Shown piece by piece: positions 8,190 through 15,318 of a DNA stretch of 25,265 nucleotides. Numbering within the stretch: position 1 is the first letter of the stretch; each line of letters opens with the position of its first letter. The stretch covers positions 1 to 25,265 of the forward strand of contig JAOUPL010000006.1 of NCBI GenBank assembly GCA_029879825.1. Reading direction: 5' to 3'. Below the pieces are notes generated by a model. The model was not told the DNA's origin. It worked only from the letters and a program-made list of their open reading frames with translations, and did not search any database. This DNA is from Candidatus Bathyarchaeota archaeon (lineage in GTDB: Archaea > Thermoproteota > Bathyarchaeia > Bathyarchaeales > Bathyarchaeaceae). A program made the translations under genes and the position numbers.

Positions 8190-8200
8190 GGTGTGGAAGC

Positions 8201-8815
8201 ATGGTTATGGAGGTTGTGATAGAGAAAAAAGAAGAGAAGAAGGAAAAGAAGAGGAAAGTCGCTTGGGGAATTACAGGTAGCGGAGATAGATTAGTCGAAA
8301 CAGTTGAGATTATGAAGCAAATAAAAAAGCAGTATCAGAACGAGGTTGACATAATAGTTTATCTGTCCAAGGCCGGAGACCAAGTTGTGAAGTATTACAG
8401 GCTGGCTGACGATTTAAAGGAGAATTTTGACAGGGTTTGGGTTGAAATTAATCCGAATTCACCGTTTCTGGCTGGTCAATTACAATTAGGAAAGTTTGAG
8501 TTTTTGTTGATTGCTCCGGCGACATCAAACACCGTTGCGAAAATTTCGATGGGGATAGCAGACAGTTTACTTTGTAACGCGGCGATTATGGGTCTAAAAG
8601 CCTTTGTTCCTTTCTACATCATGCCCTCTGACTACGAAGAAGGAATGATAGTAACTAAACTCCCCAATGGACGAGACATGAAATTGAGGATAAGAAAGGA
8701 AGATGTGGAGCATGTCAAAAAGCTAGCTGGCATGGAGGATGTGTTTATACTGGAAAAGCCTGAAGAAATTCATCAGGTTTTCAAAAAACGTTTCAATCCC
8801 GAGGAAGGCCAGTAA
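8201..8815 (+). CDS. afpA: Archaeoflavoprotein AfpA-like (dihydromethanopterin-reductase-like flavoprotein)
   Basis: This 204-residue protein is of the HFCD/flavoprotein fold. After a very Lys/Glu-rich start (EKKEEKKEKKRK) comes KVAWGITGSGDRLVETVE, then the FMN-binding core LLIAPATSNTVAKISMGIADSLL and FVPFYIMPSDYEEG. This pattern is typical of AfpA from Archaeoglobus and of related archaeal reductases. AfpA is an FMN dimer reduced by ferredoxin; its natural acceptor is unknown. ATG 8201 is chosen because GAGGTG, overlapping the preceding stop, sits about 7 bases upstream; an in-frame TTG at 8186 has no SD. Pairing with an ISF gene suggests a short ferredoxin-flavin electron-transfer module. 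Confidence 0.85.
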   Translation: MVMEVVIEKKEEKKEKKRKVAWGITGSGDRLVETVEIMKQIKKQYQNEVDIIVYLSKAGDQVVKYYRLADDLKENFDRVWVEINPNSPFLAGQLQLGKFEFLLIAPATSNTVAKISMGIADSLLCNAAIMGLKAFVPFYIMPSDYEEGMIVTKLPNGRDMKLRIRKEDVEHVKKLAGMEDVFILEKPEEIHQVFKKRFNPEEGQ

Positions 8816-9027
8816 ACACTAAACGAGTGCGCACGAGCAATGTTCAACAGCCTAACCATAATTTGGAACCTAATAATAGTAGAAAGTTGAAAACAATATT
8901 TTTCTCAGAAAGCTCACAGCTGTAAGCTTTAGTCGTTGGCATTAACGTTTTCAAAATGTCTAGCCTTGGAGTCACGAATTTGTACTCATAAAAAGGGGGG
9001 AAGTAAGGAATTTGATGAGGAATCTTT

Positions 9028-9309
9028 TCACTCTATTCCAAGTTTTATTGGAGGACTACGTTTCTCTTTCAATGGCACTTCCATTCGGAGTAAGCCATTG
9101 CTGAACTTGGCCTTGGCTCTCTTAGGATTGACCTTTATGGGAAAGGGTAGATGTTCGTGGAATGCCAAATCTTCTCTTTCGGCTAAGAAGTGAATTATGT
9201 CGTCGTGCATACTAAGGTCTATATGTTCCTTGTTTACTCCAGGCAATTCAACCTCGACAATGTAGTTCTCACCTTTCGCATCATGGCATGCAAACATATG
9301 GGGAGGCAC
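9028..9309 (-). CDS. Small heat-shock protein Hsp20 (alpha-crystallin domain), odd 5' end
   Basis: The 93-residue frame is nearly all alpha-crystallin domain: YIVEVELPGVNKEHIDLSM, FPIKVNPKRAKAKFSNGLLRMEVPL, and a C-terminal PPIKLGI resembling the IxI motif that binds neighbouring subunits. Such proteins are ATP-independent holdases. The N-terminal arm is very short. The start is unclear: GTG 9309 and ATG 9297 both lack an SD, whereas a strong SD, GGTGAGGTG, lies directly before ATG 9334-9332. That ATG is in another frame and stops after four codons. Removing one A after that ATG would join MIFSEKVAVPPHM to the domain, giving about 101 residues. It could be a frameshifted gene or a sequencing error. 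Confidence 0.8.
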   Translation of the reverse strand: MPPHMFACHDAKGENYIVEVELPGVNKEHIDLSMHDDIIHFLAEREDLAFHEHLPFPIKVNPKRAKAKFSNGLLRMEVPLKEKRSPPIKLGIE

Positions 9310-9461
9310 AGCAACTTTTTCAGAAAAGATTCATCACCTCACCGCTTTTTTTTATTCGCTCCGGTCTTGCACGTATTTTTCCATTTTTCTGCAAAAAAAC
9401 TGAACAAGCTCGTATCGGTTCGGTAGCCCGTTATTCTGCTACTTGATCGGAGAGATGATGT

Positions 9462-9487
9462 ATGACATACGTCATATTTAAATATTT
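9462..9487 (+). promoter_or_regulatory. Operator-like inverted repeat beside a TATA-like box
   Basis: ATGACATACGTCAT at 9462-9475 is the exact reverse complement of the 14-bp element found twice at 20112-20146. It directly abuts ATTTAAATATT (9476-9486), a TATA-like sequence usable on both strands. Toward the plus strand it would serve the methyltransferase with a leader of about 90 nt; a second TATA-like CTATAAAAAA lies at about 9535-9545. Toward the minus strand the element would lie upstream of the Hsp20 gene. Confidence 0.6.
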
Positions 9488-9594
9488 TGTGCTACGCCAA
9501 TGTAAAATAGGAGCCCCCACCTCAAGTAAACGTAGCTATAAAAAACAAACCATGTTGGAAGAAGTTTTGTGTTTACTGACTTGGAGTCGGTCAT

Positions 9595-10200
9595 ATGGGT
9601 TCGCGCTATGAAGAGTGGGACCGCGTCTACAGAAGATATCCCATAGAAGCCCTACCTTGGGAACTGGGAAGACCGAGGAAAGTTCTGGTTGAACTGGTTG
9701 AGAAGGGACTGATAAAGAAGGGAAAAGCCTTAGACATATGTTGCGGGGCTGGAACCAACGCAATTTACCTGGCCAAAAAAGGGTTTCAAGTCACTGGAAT
9801 GGACATATCTCCCAAAGCCATAGAAATCGCAAAGGAAAAGGCCAGAAAAGCAAACGCAAAGACTCAGTTCCGAGTACAGAATTTCCTTAACTTGCCCTTC
9901 AAAGACGAGGAGTTCGACTTTGTCTTTGACATGGGCTGCTTTCACCACGTGAAGGTCAAGGACAGAGGCACCTTCATAAACGGTGTACACCGAGTTTTGA
10001 AGAAAGGCGGCTCCTATTTTATGGTCTGCTTTAGTGAGAGAAACGGTTCCGCATGGAACCACTTCACCAAAGAACAGATAATCCAACTCTTCTCAAACTA
10101 CTTCAAAATCAAAAACATCGAACACGTAGCCTCTGTTGAAGGAGACGGCTACACCCGATACTTCTATTCAGTTCTAATGGAAAAGAGGTTGCCGCCCTAG
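9595..10200 (+). CDS. Class I SAM-dependent methyltransferase (TehB-like)
   Basis: This 201-residue soluble Rossmann-fold methyltransferase has SAM motif I LDICCGAGTNAIYLAKKG (about 45-62), the acidic ribose-binding loop GMDISPKAIEIAKEKA, motif II/III FDFVFDMGCFHHV and the late motif VLKKGGSYFMVCFSE. The N-terminal YEEWDRVYRRYPIEALPWE resembles TehB/thiopurine-type methyltransferases, some of which methylate tellurite, selenium or thiols, but the substrate cannot be read from sequence. The ATG has only a weak SD-like GGAGTC. Its stop shares the CTAG tetranucleotide with the stop of endonuclease III on the other strand. The operator-like element at 9462 suggests control by a distant Cys-rich regulator. 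Confidence 0.85.
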   Translation: MGSRYEEWDRVYRRYPIEALPWELGRPRKVLVELVEKGLIKKGKALDICCGAGTNAIYLAKKGFQVTGMDISPKAIEIAKEKARKANAKTQFRVQNFLNLPFKDEEFDFVFDMGCFHHVKVKDRGTFINGVHRVLKKGGSYFMVCFSERNGSAWNHFTKEQIIQLFSNYFKIKNIEHVASVEGDGYTRYFYSVLMEKRLPP

Positions 10201-10868
10201 TCGAAAGTGAAGGCGGAGGGACAGAGCTTGTTCAAGACGCATATTCTACACTTTGGTTTCCTTGCCGCGCAGATTCTTCTACCGTGAAATATTAGCAAGT
10301 CTGTTATTCTTTTCCAACGGGTTTTCGGAACTAGCTCCATCAGATCGCCCTCTATTTTATTCGGATTTTCATGCTCTGAAAGCCCCAGCCTTCTGGCAAG
10401 TCTGCGGACATGGGTGTCCACGGCTATTCCTTCAACAACGCCATACGCATTCGACAAGACAATGTTCGCAGTTTTTCGAGCGACACCTGGCAATTCAAGC
10501 AGTTCCTCCATTGTTTTCGGAACCTGCGAGTTGAACTTTTCAACTAGAATCTGGCAACATTTCTTGATGTTTCTGGCCTTGTTTCGGTAGAAGCCTGTGG
10601 ATTTTATGTCTTCTTCAAGTTCCTTTAGATCCGCATTGGCGTAGTCTTCTGGCTTTCTGTACTTTTTGAAGAGGACTTTCGTGACAATGTTTACCCTCTT
10701 GTCAGTGCATTGAGCTGAAAGGATTGTTGCCACCAAGAGCTCCAGAGGGTTGGCATATTCTAGGGCTATTTTTGCGTCTGAGTGTTCCTTCTCCAACAGT
10801 TCAATGATCTTTAGCACTCTAGTTTTGTTGTACCGTTCTGTATCTACGGATTTCGATTTCTCGTTCAT
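10197..10868 (-). CDS. nth: Endonuclease III (DNA glycosylase/AP lyase)
   Basis: This 223-residue base-excision repair enzyme removes oxidised pyrimidines and cleaves AP sites. It shows the helix-hairpin-helix LPGVARKTANIVLSNAYG with catalytic K132, the catalytic aspartate D151 in VDTHVRRLARRLG, and the C-terminal 4Fe-4S loop C200-x6-C207-x2-C210-x5-C216. The start is set at ATG 10868, behind GGAGGAA, giving the usual family length. The longer frame back to TTG 10943 adds 25 residues of no family character and has no SD. It lies 84 bp after the COG1331 gene on the same strand. Confidence 0.95.
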   Translation of the reverse strand: MNEKSKSVDTERYNKTRVLKIIELLEKEHSDAKIALEYANPLELLVATILSAQCTDKRVNIVTKVLFKKYRKPEDYANADLKELEEDIKSTGFYRNKARNIKKCCQILVEKFNSQVPKTMEELLELPGVARKTANIVLSNAYGVVEGIAVDTHVRRLARRLGLSEHENPNKIEGDLMELVPKTRWKRITDLLIFHGRRICAARKPKCRICVLNKLCPSAFTFD

Positions 10869-10952
10869 TGCAACGTTTCCTCCAAATAGTTTCGACTTAG
10901 GAGATCTCTCTCGTAATATCACGCGATCTAGGTCTATTGTCAATTGTAAAGC

Positions 10953-12701
10953 TCAACCCTTTCGCGATCCCTTCGGCTCAATTTTTTTAGCTATTTCCTT
11001 TGGATCCTCAACTGAGGTGCATGTTCCTTCGAAGCAAACGTACGCCCGCGGTATTTTGGTGATAGGATATTTTAGGTTTGTCAACCTCTCGGTATCTTCA
11101 GCGGGATCTAAAATTTCGATTACTTTTAACGGATTGTAAACCTTAAAACTTTCATCTAGGAAAACACGAGTTACTGAATCTTTCTTGGGACCCACTATGT
11201 GTATCTGCACCGGACGCAAGTATAATTCAGCGGCAAGCCCATAGGCGGCTGCCATAATGCCGTATCTTCGATAGGTTGAGCCAAAATGCTCCAAGGTTGT
11301 TTTAGCTGTTTCTAGATACTTTTTGTTACCCGTCAAGTAGTGAAGTCTCAGGAAAGCATCGGCGGCTATACTGTTTTCGTCAAAGGGCTTGTTCAAGGTT
11401 CTTAAGGCTCCTAAGGCTTCAGCTTTCTTGGGTCTGTCGTAGAACCCTCCGGCTTCGTTCCACAAGTTGTTGAGCATGAATTTGGCGACGCTTTCTGCGT
11501 AATTCAGGAATTTTCTGTCTGAGGTTGACTGATAAGCGTCTGTTAGACACCGTATCATGGAAGCCTGATCCGTGAGTAAGCCTGGACGATGTTTTTTGCC
11601 CTCAAAGTAATAATGGTACATTCCCTTTCGTGAACTGAAACTCTTCTCAAGTAGAAGATCAACTGTTCGTAGAGCAAGTTTCCGATAGGATATATTCTTG
11701 AGCACCACCGAGGCTAACAGATAAGCTGAGATCATCATGGCGTTCCAGTTTGTGTAGAGCGTTGTGTCTATTCTTGGTGATGTTCTCTTCCGGCGTTCCA
11801 GGAGGCTTAGCTTGTAGTATTCTTCGTCAGCGTCTTGGCTGCCGTAAAATCCACCGTTGTCTTGGTCACTGAGGTTAGCGTTAACGTATGATAGGATTCC
11901 ATGAGCGGTTTCTTCGAAGACATCTTCTCCGGTGACTTGATAGGCTTCCAGATAGTTGACAAGCAACTTAGCATTGTCTTCGCACATCTTCTCGTAGTGC
12001 GGAACACTCCAGTCCCTTGTTGTGGAGTAACGGAAAAAGCCTCCTTCCTCCTTGTCATATATGCCGCCTGCACTCATCTTTTGTAGGGTCTTCGTTACGA
12101 TGTTCAGGAGGGCCTTGTGTCCTTGTATCTGATATTCGAGGAGCGCTAAAGCCAACGCCTCACTATGAGGAAATTTGGGTGCATCACCAAGGCCTCCGTG
12201 CAACGAATCAAAACTCGAAGCAGTTTCTAACGTTAAACCATCGATGACGGACTGGAAGAAATCGTGATCCAACCCGTATTCTACTGAAGGCGCTTTTATC
12301 TCTTCTTTTTCCAGTTCCCCCAATTTGGCCTTGATTTTGTCTTTGTTTTCCTTGTAGAAGTGACTTATGCGTTGAAGCAAAGGTTTCATCTCTTGTGGTG
12401 GAATGTACGTAGCGCCCGTGAGGACTTCTCCTTTGGGTGTCAAGAAAGCCGTAGTGGGCCAGCCGCCCATATTGTATCGCTTGTCAATGTCCGGTCGCTG
12501 GTCTCTGTCCACTTTTATTGGCACAAACTTCTCCTCAATCAGTTTCGCGACATCTCTGTCAGAGTATGTTCTCTGATCCATGACATGGCACCAGTGACAC
12601 CAAACCGCGCTGATGGCCAAGAGGATGGGTCTATCTAGTTCCTTCGCCTTCTGGAAAGCCTTTTTACTCCACGGAAGCCAAGAAATCTCAGTTTCGGTCA
12701 T
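10953..12701 (-). CDS. Thioredoxin-domain protein of the YyaL/SSP411 family (COG1331)
   Basis: This 582-residue protein has an N-terminal DUF255 thioredoxin-like domain (about 1-150) with the redox motif WCHWCHVM (C35/C38) and MGGWPTTAFLTPKGEV containing the cis-Pro region. A long six-hairpin-type alpha/alpha barrel related to N-acyl-glucosamine epimerases follows (GGIYDKEEGGFFRYS, WSVPHYEKMCEDNA, WNAMMISAYL). The biochemical role is unknown; a redox-linked sugar enzyme has been suggested from the fold. It is about 100 residues shorter than typical members and lacks the usual N-terminal segment NPVDWYPW, beginning at EISWLPW. GAGGC upstream of ATG 12701 is a modest SD. No signal peptide is visible. 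Confidence 0.9.
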   Translation of the reverse strand: MTETEISWLPWSKKAFQKAKELDRPILLAISAVWCHWCHVMDQRTYSDRDVAKLIEEKFVPIKVDRDQRPDIDKRYNMGGWPTTAFLTPKGEVLTGATYIPPQEMKPLLQRISHFYKENKDKIKAKLGELEKEEIKAPSVEYGLDHDFFQSVIDGLTLETASSFDSLHGGLGDAPKFPHSEALALALLEYQIQGHKALLNIVTKTLQKMSAGGIYDKEEGGFFRYSTTRDWSVPHYEKMCEDNAKLLVNYLEAYQVTGEDVFEETAHGILSYVNANLSDQDNGGFYGSQDADEEYYKLSLLERRKRTSPRIDTTLYTNWNAMMISAYLLASVVLKNISYRKLALRTVDLLLEKSFSSRKGMYHYYFEGKKHRPGLLTDQASMIRCLTDAYQSTSDRKFLNYAESVAKFMLNNLWNEAGGFYDRPKKAEALGALRTLNKPFDENSIAADAFLRLHYLTGNKKYLETAKTTLEHFGSTYRRYGIMAAAYGLAAELYLRPVQIHIVGPKKDSVTRVFLDESFKVYNPLKVIEILDPAEDTERLTNLKYPITKIPRAYVCFEGTCTSVEDPKEIAKKIEPKGSRKG

Positions 12702-12822
12702 AAGAAGCCTCGCTTATACCTGCCGACAAAGCATTTGTTGTTACAAAATAAGTCTCGCTAGCTAAATAGTTTACAGAAAGCCTTTACGTTTGTAATGAAA
12801 CAATGTTTTGGGGGTGATGCTG

Positions 12823-12972
12823 TTGGATGTTAAGCTTTTCGTTGACGGTGAGGAGATCGATCTGAATGAGTTCGTTGTAAAGATATTAAGTGGAGCTCTC
12901 GTGGGGGCGGTGACTTCCTTGCGCGGAATAAAGGAGGACTGGAAAGAAATCGAGGTAAAGGTGACAAGATAA
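12823..12972 (+). CDS. Conserved small archaeal protein (49-51 aa), unknown function
   Basis: This short frame has a clear protein-like composition: DVKLFVDGEEIDLNEF, then VKILSGALVGAVTSL, then RGIKEDWKEIEVKVTR. It looks like a two-strand/helix mini-domain that I recall as widespread in uncultivated archaea and methanogens, without a function. The SD GGGGGTGAT overlaps an in-frame ATG at 12817, too close to use it. TTG 12823 is at normal distance and is preferred; the ATG would add two residues. It is isolated between the minus-strand COG1331 and PfpI genes. Confidence 0.7.
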   Translation: MDVKLFVDGEEIDLNEFVVKILSGALVGAVTSLRGIKEDWKEIEVKVTR

Positions 12973-13037
12973 AAGATCGTTCTTGCTTCATCGGATACCC
13001 AATTTTCAAACAATTACACCATTAAACGAAATTGAAT

Positions 13038-13556
13038 TCACACATTTCTTTTTTCCAAAAGCCTTAGGGTTTCGCGACAGAAGTCTGGAAGGTCAGCTGG
13101 GAAACGGGATGTCACTAGATTTCCGTCCACCACAACCGATTTATTCAAGTAAATTCCACCAGCGTTCTTCAGGTCGGTGGACACAGAGACGTAGCAGGTA
13201 GCCCTTTTCCCTTTCACTAATCCAGCCTCTATGAGAAGCTGGGGTCCATGGCATATAGCGGCCATCACTTTTCCCTTTTGGAAAGCCTCCTTCGCTAAAT
13301 TGACCAGCCCCTTGTTTGTTCTCATACGGTCTGGGGCGCGCCCTCCCGGGATAATTATTGCCGCATAGTCTTCAATGTTAACGTCCTGCGGGGAAAAATC
13401 GGACTTCAAAGTGAGCCCATACTCGCCGTTGTAGGTAACTTTGGCTCCGGGGCCCACTACGTCCACTTTGTATCCTGCTTCTTGGAAACGGTAGTAGGGA
13501 TACATTAATTCTCGATCTTCGAAACCGTTTTCAACGAAAAGCAACACTTTTCCCAT
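13038..13556 (-). CDS. PfpI/DJ-1 family protein
   Basis: The 172-residue length matches archaeal PfpI (type 1 glutamine amidotransferase-like fold). The nucleophile elbow is AAICHGPQ (C102-H103), with the third polar residue E13 in ENGFEDRE, and the GGRAPDRMR segment precedes the elbow as in PfpI. Family members have been described as cysteine proteases, deglycases or stress chaperones acting on methylglyoxal-modified molecules. Which applies here is not decidable. AGGAG lies 9 bases before ATG 13556. It is monocistronic as far as visible, and cytoplasmic. Confidence 0.92.
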   Translation of the reverse strand: MGKVLLFVENGFEDRELMYPYYRFQEAGYKVDVVGPGAKVTYNGEYGLTLKSDFSPQDVNIEDYAAIIIPGGRAPDRMRTNKGLVNLAKEAFQKGKVMAAICHGPQLLIEAGLVKGKRATCYVSVSTDLKNAGGIYLNKSVVVDGNLVTSRFPADLPDFCRETLRLLEKRNV

Positions 13557-13684
13557 GGTTTCTAACTCCTAATACATTCAGCAAAAATTAGTTTGGAGTA
13601 TTGTCTTAAGTACGTTTCGTAAACCGCTGGACAATTGAGTTGGGGTTGCTCGCAACTTTTCGCATTTGATTTCTAAACCATAAG

Positions 13685-13717
13685 GCTTATAAGAATGATA
13701 TGAATATAATTTCATAT
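13685..13717 (+). promoter_or_regulatory. Promoter with perfect inverted repeat for the ArsR-type regulator
   Basis: CTTATAAG (about 13686-13693) is TATA-like. It is followed by ATATGAA-TATAAT-TTCATAT at 13698-13717, a perfect 7-bp inverted repeat with a 6-bp spacer, covering the predicted transcription start (about 13714). This is the classic position for autorepression by an ArsR/SmtB protein, encoded 30 bp downstream. Confidence 0.6.
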
Positions 13718-13747
13718 GACACTTATTTCATTTAAATGGTGGTCGAT

Positions 13748-14122
13748 ATGAAGCAGAATCTAAGCGAGACTTGCGGTCAATTCTTTTCAACGTTGGCAAA
13801 TCCGACGCGATTAGCGATTCTGGAGCTTCTTCGCGATGGACCGAGAAATGTAACTGAGATTTCTGAGGCTCTAAATCAAGAACAGAGCATGATTTCGCAT
13901 AACCTTAAACCCCTAGAGAGATGTAGGTTTGTCTTTTCGGAAAGAAGAAAGAAGGAACGTTTCTACTCTTTGAACAAAGAAACGATGGAACAGTTATTCA
14001 AGATATTTTCCTACCATGCCGAAAAATACTGCCCAACAGGAGGAAAATGCCGCACTAACAGAGGGCTTCAAGAACAAAAGAAGAAAGACGCTTCGAGTTC
14101 ACTATACTTGACTCGTCATTGA
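13748..14122 (+). CDS. ArsR/SmtB-family winged-helix regulator
   Basis: The 124-residue protein has the ArsR fold: FFSTLANPTRLAILELLRDGPRNVTEISEALN, recognition helix region QSMISHNLKPLERC, and wing FVFSERRKKERFYSLN. The classical arsenic motif ELCVCDL in the recognition helix is absent (NQEQSMIS instead). A C-terminal YCPTGGKC and an internal Cys could bind metal or thiol reagents. The ATG at 13748 has GGTGG upstream; an ATG four codons earlier (13736) lacks an SD. It heads the plus-strand run of iron-sulfur, zinc-ribbon and flavodoxin genes and probably represses it through the adjacent inverted repeat. Confidence 0.88.
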   Translation: MKQNLSETCGQFFSTLANPTRLAILELLRDGPRNVTEISEALNQEQSMISHNLKPLERCRFVFSERRKKERFYSLNKETMEQLFKIFSYHAEKYCPTGGKCRTNRGLQEQKKKDASSSLYLTRH

Positions 14123-14139
14123 AGGAAAGTGAAGAATGA

Positions 14140-14955
14140 ATGGTTCTAAGAAGCATAGTTAAAATCGATGAAGAAAAATGCACGGGCTGTGGATTATGTA
14201 TCCCCGCTTGCGCAGAAGGAGCCCTAAAAATCGTAGACGGAAAAGCTAAGCTGGTCAGTGACAAATATTGCGATGGCTTAGCAGCCTGTTTAGGGGAATG
14301 CCCACAAGGAGCCATAACCATCGAAAAGAGAGAAGCAGAAGAATTCAATGAAGAAGCAGTGGAAGAACACCTGAAGAGAAAACCATCAGTTCCCACAGTT
14401 CACCACGCCCATCCGATTCATCAACCTTGTCCCTCAGCACAAGTAATGCATTTTGAAAGAAATCGGACAGAGAAAGAAATTGTAAAAATTCCAGGAGAGA
14501 CGGAGTCCATGCTCACCCAGTGGCCTGTGCAACTAACGCTGTTACCAACCAACGCCCCATTCTTCGAAAATGCGGATCTGCTAATAGCCGCTGATTGTGT
14601 GCCTTTCGCCTATGCCAACTTCCACAACGAATTCTTGAGAGGCAGGAAACTCGTGGTTGGGTGCCCTAAACTTGACGATGCCGAGGCCTACAAGAAGAAA
14701 CTAACTGAGATATTCAAACAATCCAACATCAAGAGCGTCACTGTGGTCAACATGGAAGTTCCATGCTGTTTTCGTCTATACCGTCTCGTCAAAGAAGCCT
14801 TAGATTCCTCGGGGAAGACAATATCTTTGAGACAAGAAATAATCAGCATAAAAGGAAACAAAATCACAGGAATAAAAAGAAAAGTGTCTACTCGAAATGA
14901 TCCGCATGAGGCTGACGATGACGATGCACCTAGACAGGTGAAAGACCTTGTTTAG
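14140..14955 (+). CDS. 4Fe-4S ferredoxin-domain protein with unique C-terminal domain
   Basis: This 271-residue protein begins with a ferredoxin domain: C14-x2-C17-x2-C20-x3-C24 is a complete first cluster motif, while the second is non-standard, C44-x5-C50-x3-C54-P (YCDGLAACLGECPQG). A His/Pro linker (HHAHPIHQPCPS, about 88-99) leads to a roughly 150-residue domain with LLIAADCVPFAY, VVGCPKLDDAE and EVPCCFRLY, containing four conserved-looking cysteines. I recognise the architecture from anaerobes, usually annotated only as a ferredoxin; the function is unknown. Its ATG lies 17 bp behind the ArsR-type stop with GGAAAGTG upstream, so the two are co-transcribed. The tail is acidic (EADDDDA). 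Confidence 0.8.
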   Translation: MVLRSIVKIDEEKCTGCGLCIPACAEGALKIVDGKAKLVSDKYCDGLAACLGECPQGAITIEKREAEEFNEEAVEEHLKRKPSVPTVHHAHPIHQPCPSAQVMHFERNRTEKEIVKIPGETESMLTQWPVQLTLLPTNAPFFENADLLIAADCVPFAYANFHNEFLRGRKLVVGCPKLDDAEAYKKKLTEIFKQSNIKSVTVVNMEVPCCFRLYRLVKEALDSSGKTISLRQEIISIKGNKITGIKRKVSTRNDPHEADDDDAPRQVKDLV

Positions 14956-15187
14956 ATCAAATTCTGAAACTTGTCCTGGCATAAGGAAGTTTGTCAGACC
15001 TTTTCCTGAATATTTTCAATGTCCCAACTGCGGAGGAAAAGTAGAGATTTGGAGCGACGAAGACGTTGGAACATGTGACACATGTAACAAAGAATCTGGT
15101 AGACCTGAAAAAGAACAGTCGTGTCTAGACTGGTGTGAATACGCGGATCAATGCAGAGAAATAATCAAACGCGTGAAACGTGAATAA
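14948..15187 (+). CDS. Cys-rich zinc-ribbon-like protein (79 aa)
   Basis: This small protein has eight cysteines: SETCPG (C9), a zinc-ribbon pair C25-x2-C28 / C43-x2-C46, and QSCLDWCEYADQC (C59-x3-C63-x5-C69). The pattern TCPG-CPNCGG-EIW-SCLDWC recurs in anaerobic archaea and clostridia as an uncharacterised protein, often beside ferredoxin-type genes, as here. The start is TTG 14948 with AGGTGA upstream, overlapping the end of the preceding gene by 8 bases, so translation is coupled. A metal-binding accessory or redox role is plausible but unproven. Confidence 0.75.
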   Translation: MFRSNSETCPGIRKFVRPFPEYFQCPNCGGKVEIWSDEDVGTCDTCNKESGRPEKEQSCLDWCEYADQCREIIKRVKRE

Positions 15188-15318
15188 GAGAGTCCTCCAA
15201 ACCCATGCGCCGGAAGTTTCAGGGAAGAACATGTGCGCGCGCTACACGTTCACAAACTTCCCCAGAAATAGAATGCAAGAGCGAAAAAGAAAGAGAAAAC
15301 GTGATAGGAGGTGAGAAG

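Noticed and set aside
15205..15318. 38-codon upstream extension of WrbA.
   Set aside because: A perfect GGAGGTGAG precedes the internal ATG at 15319, and the extension does not resemble the family.
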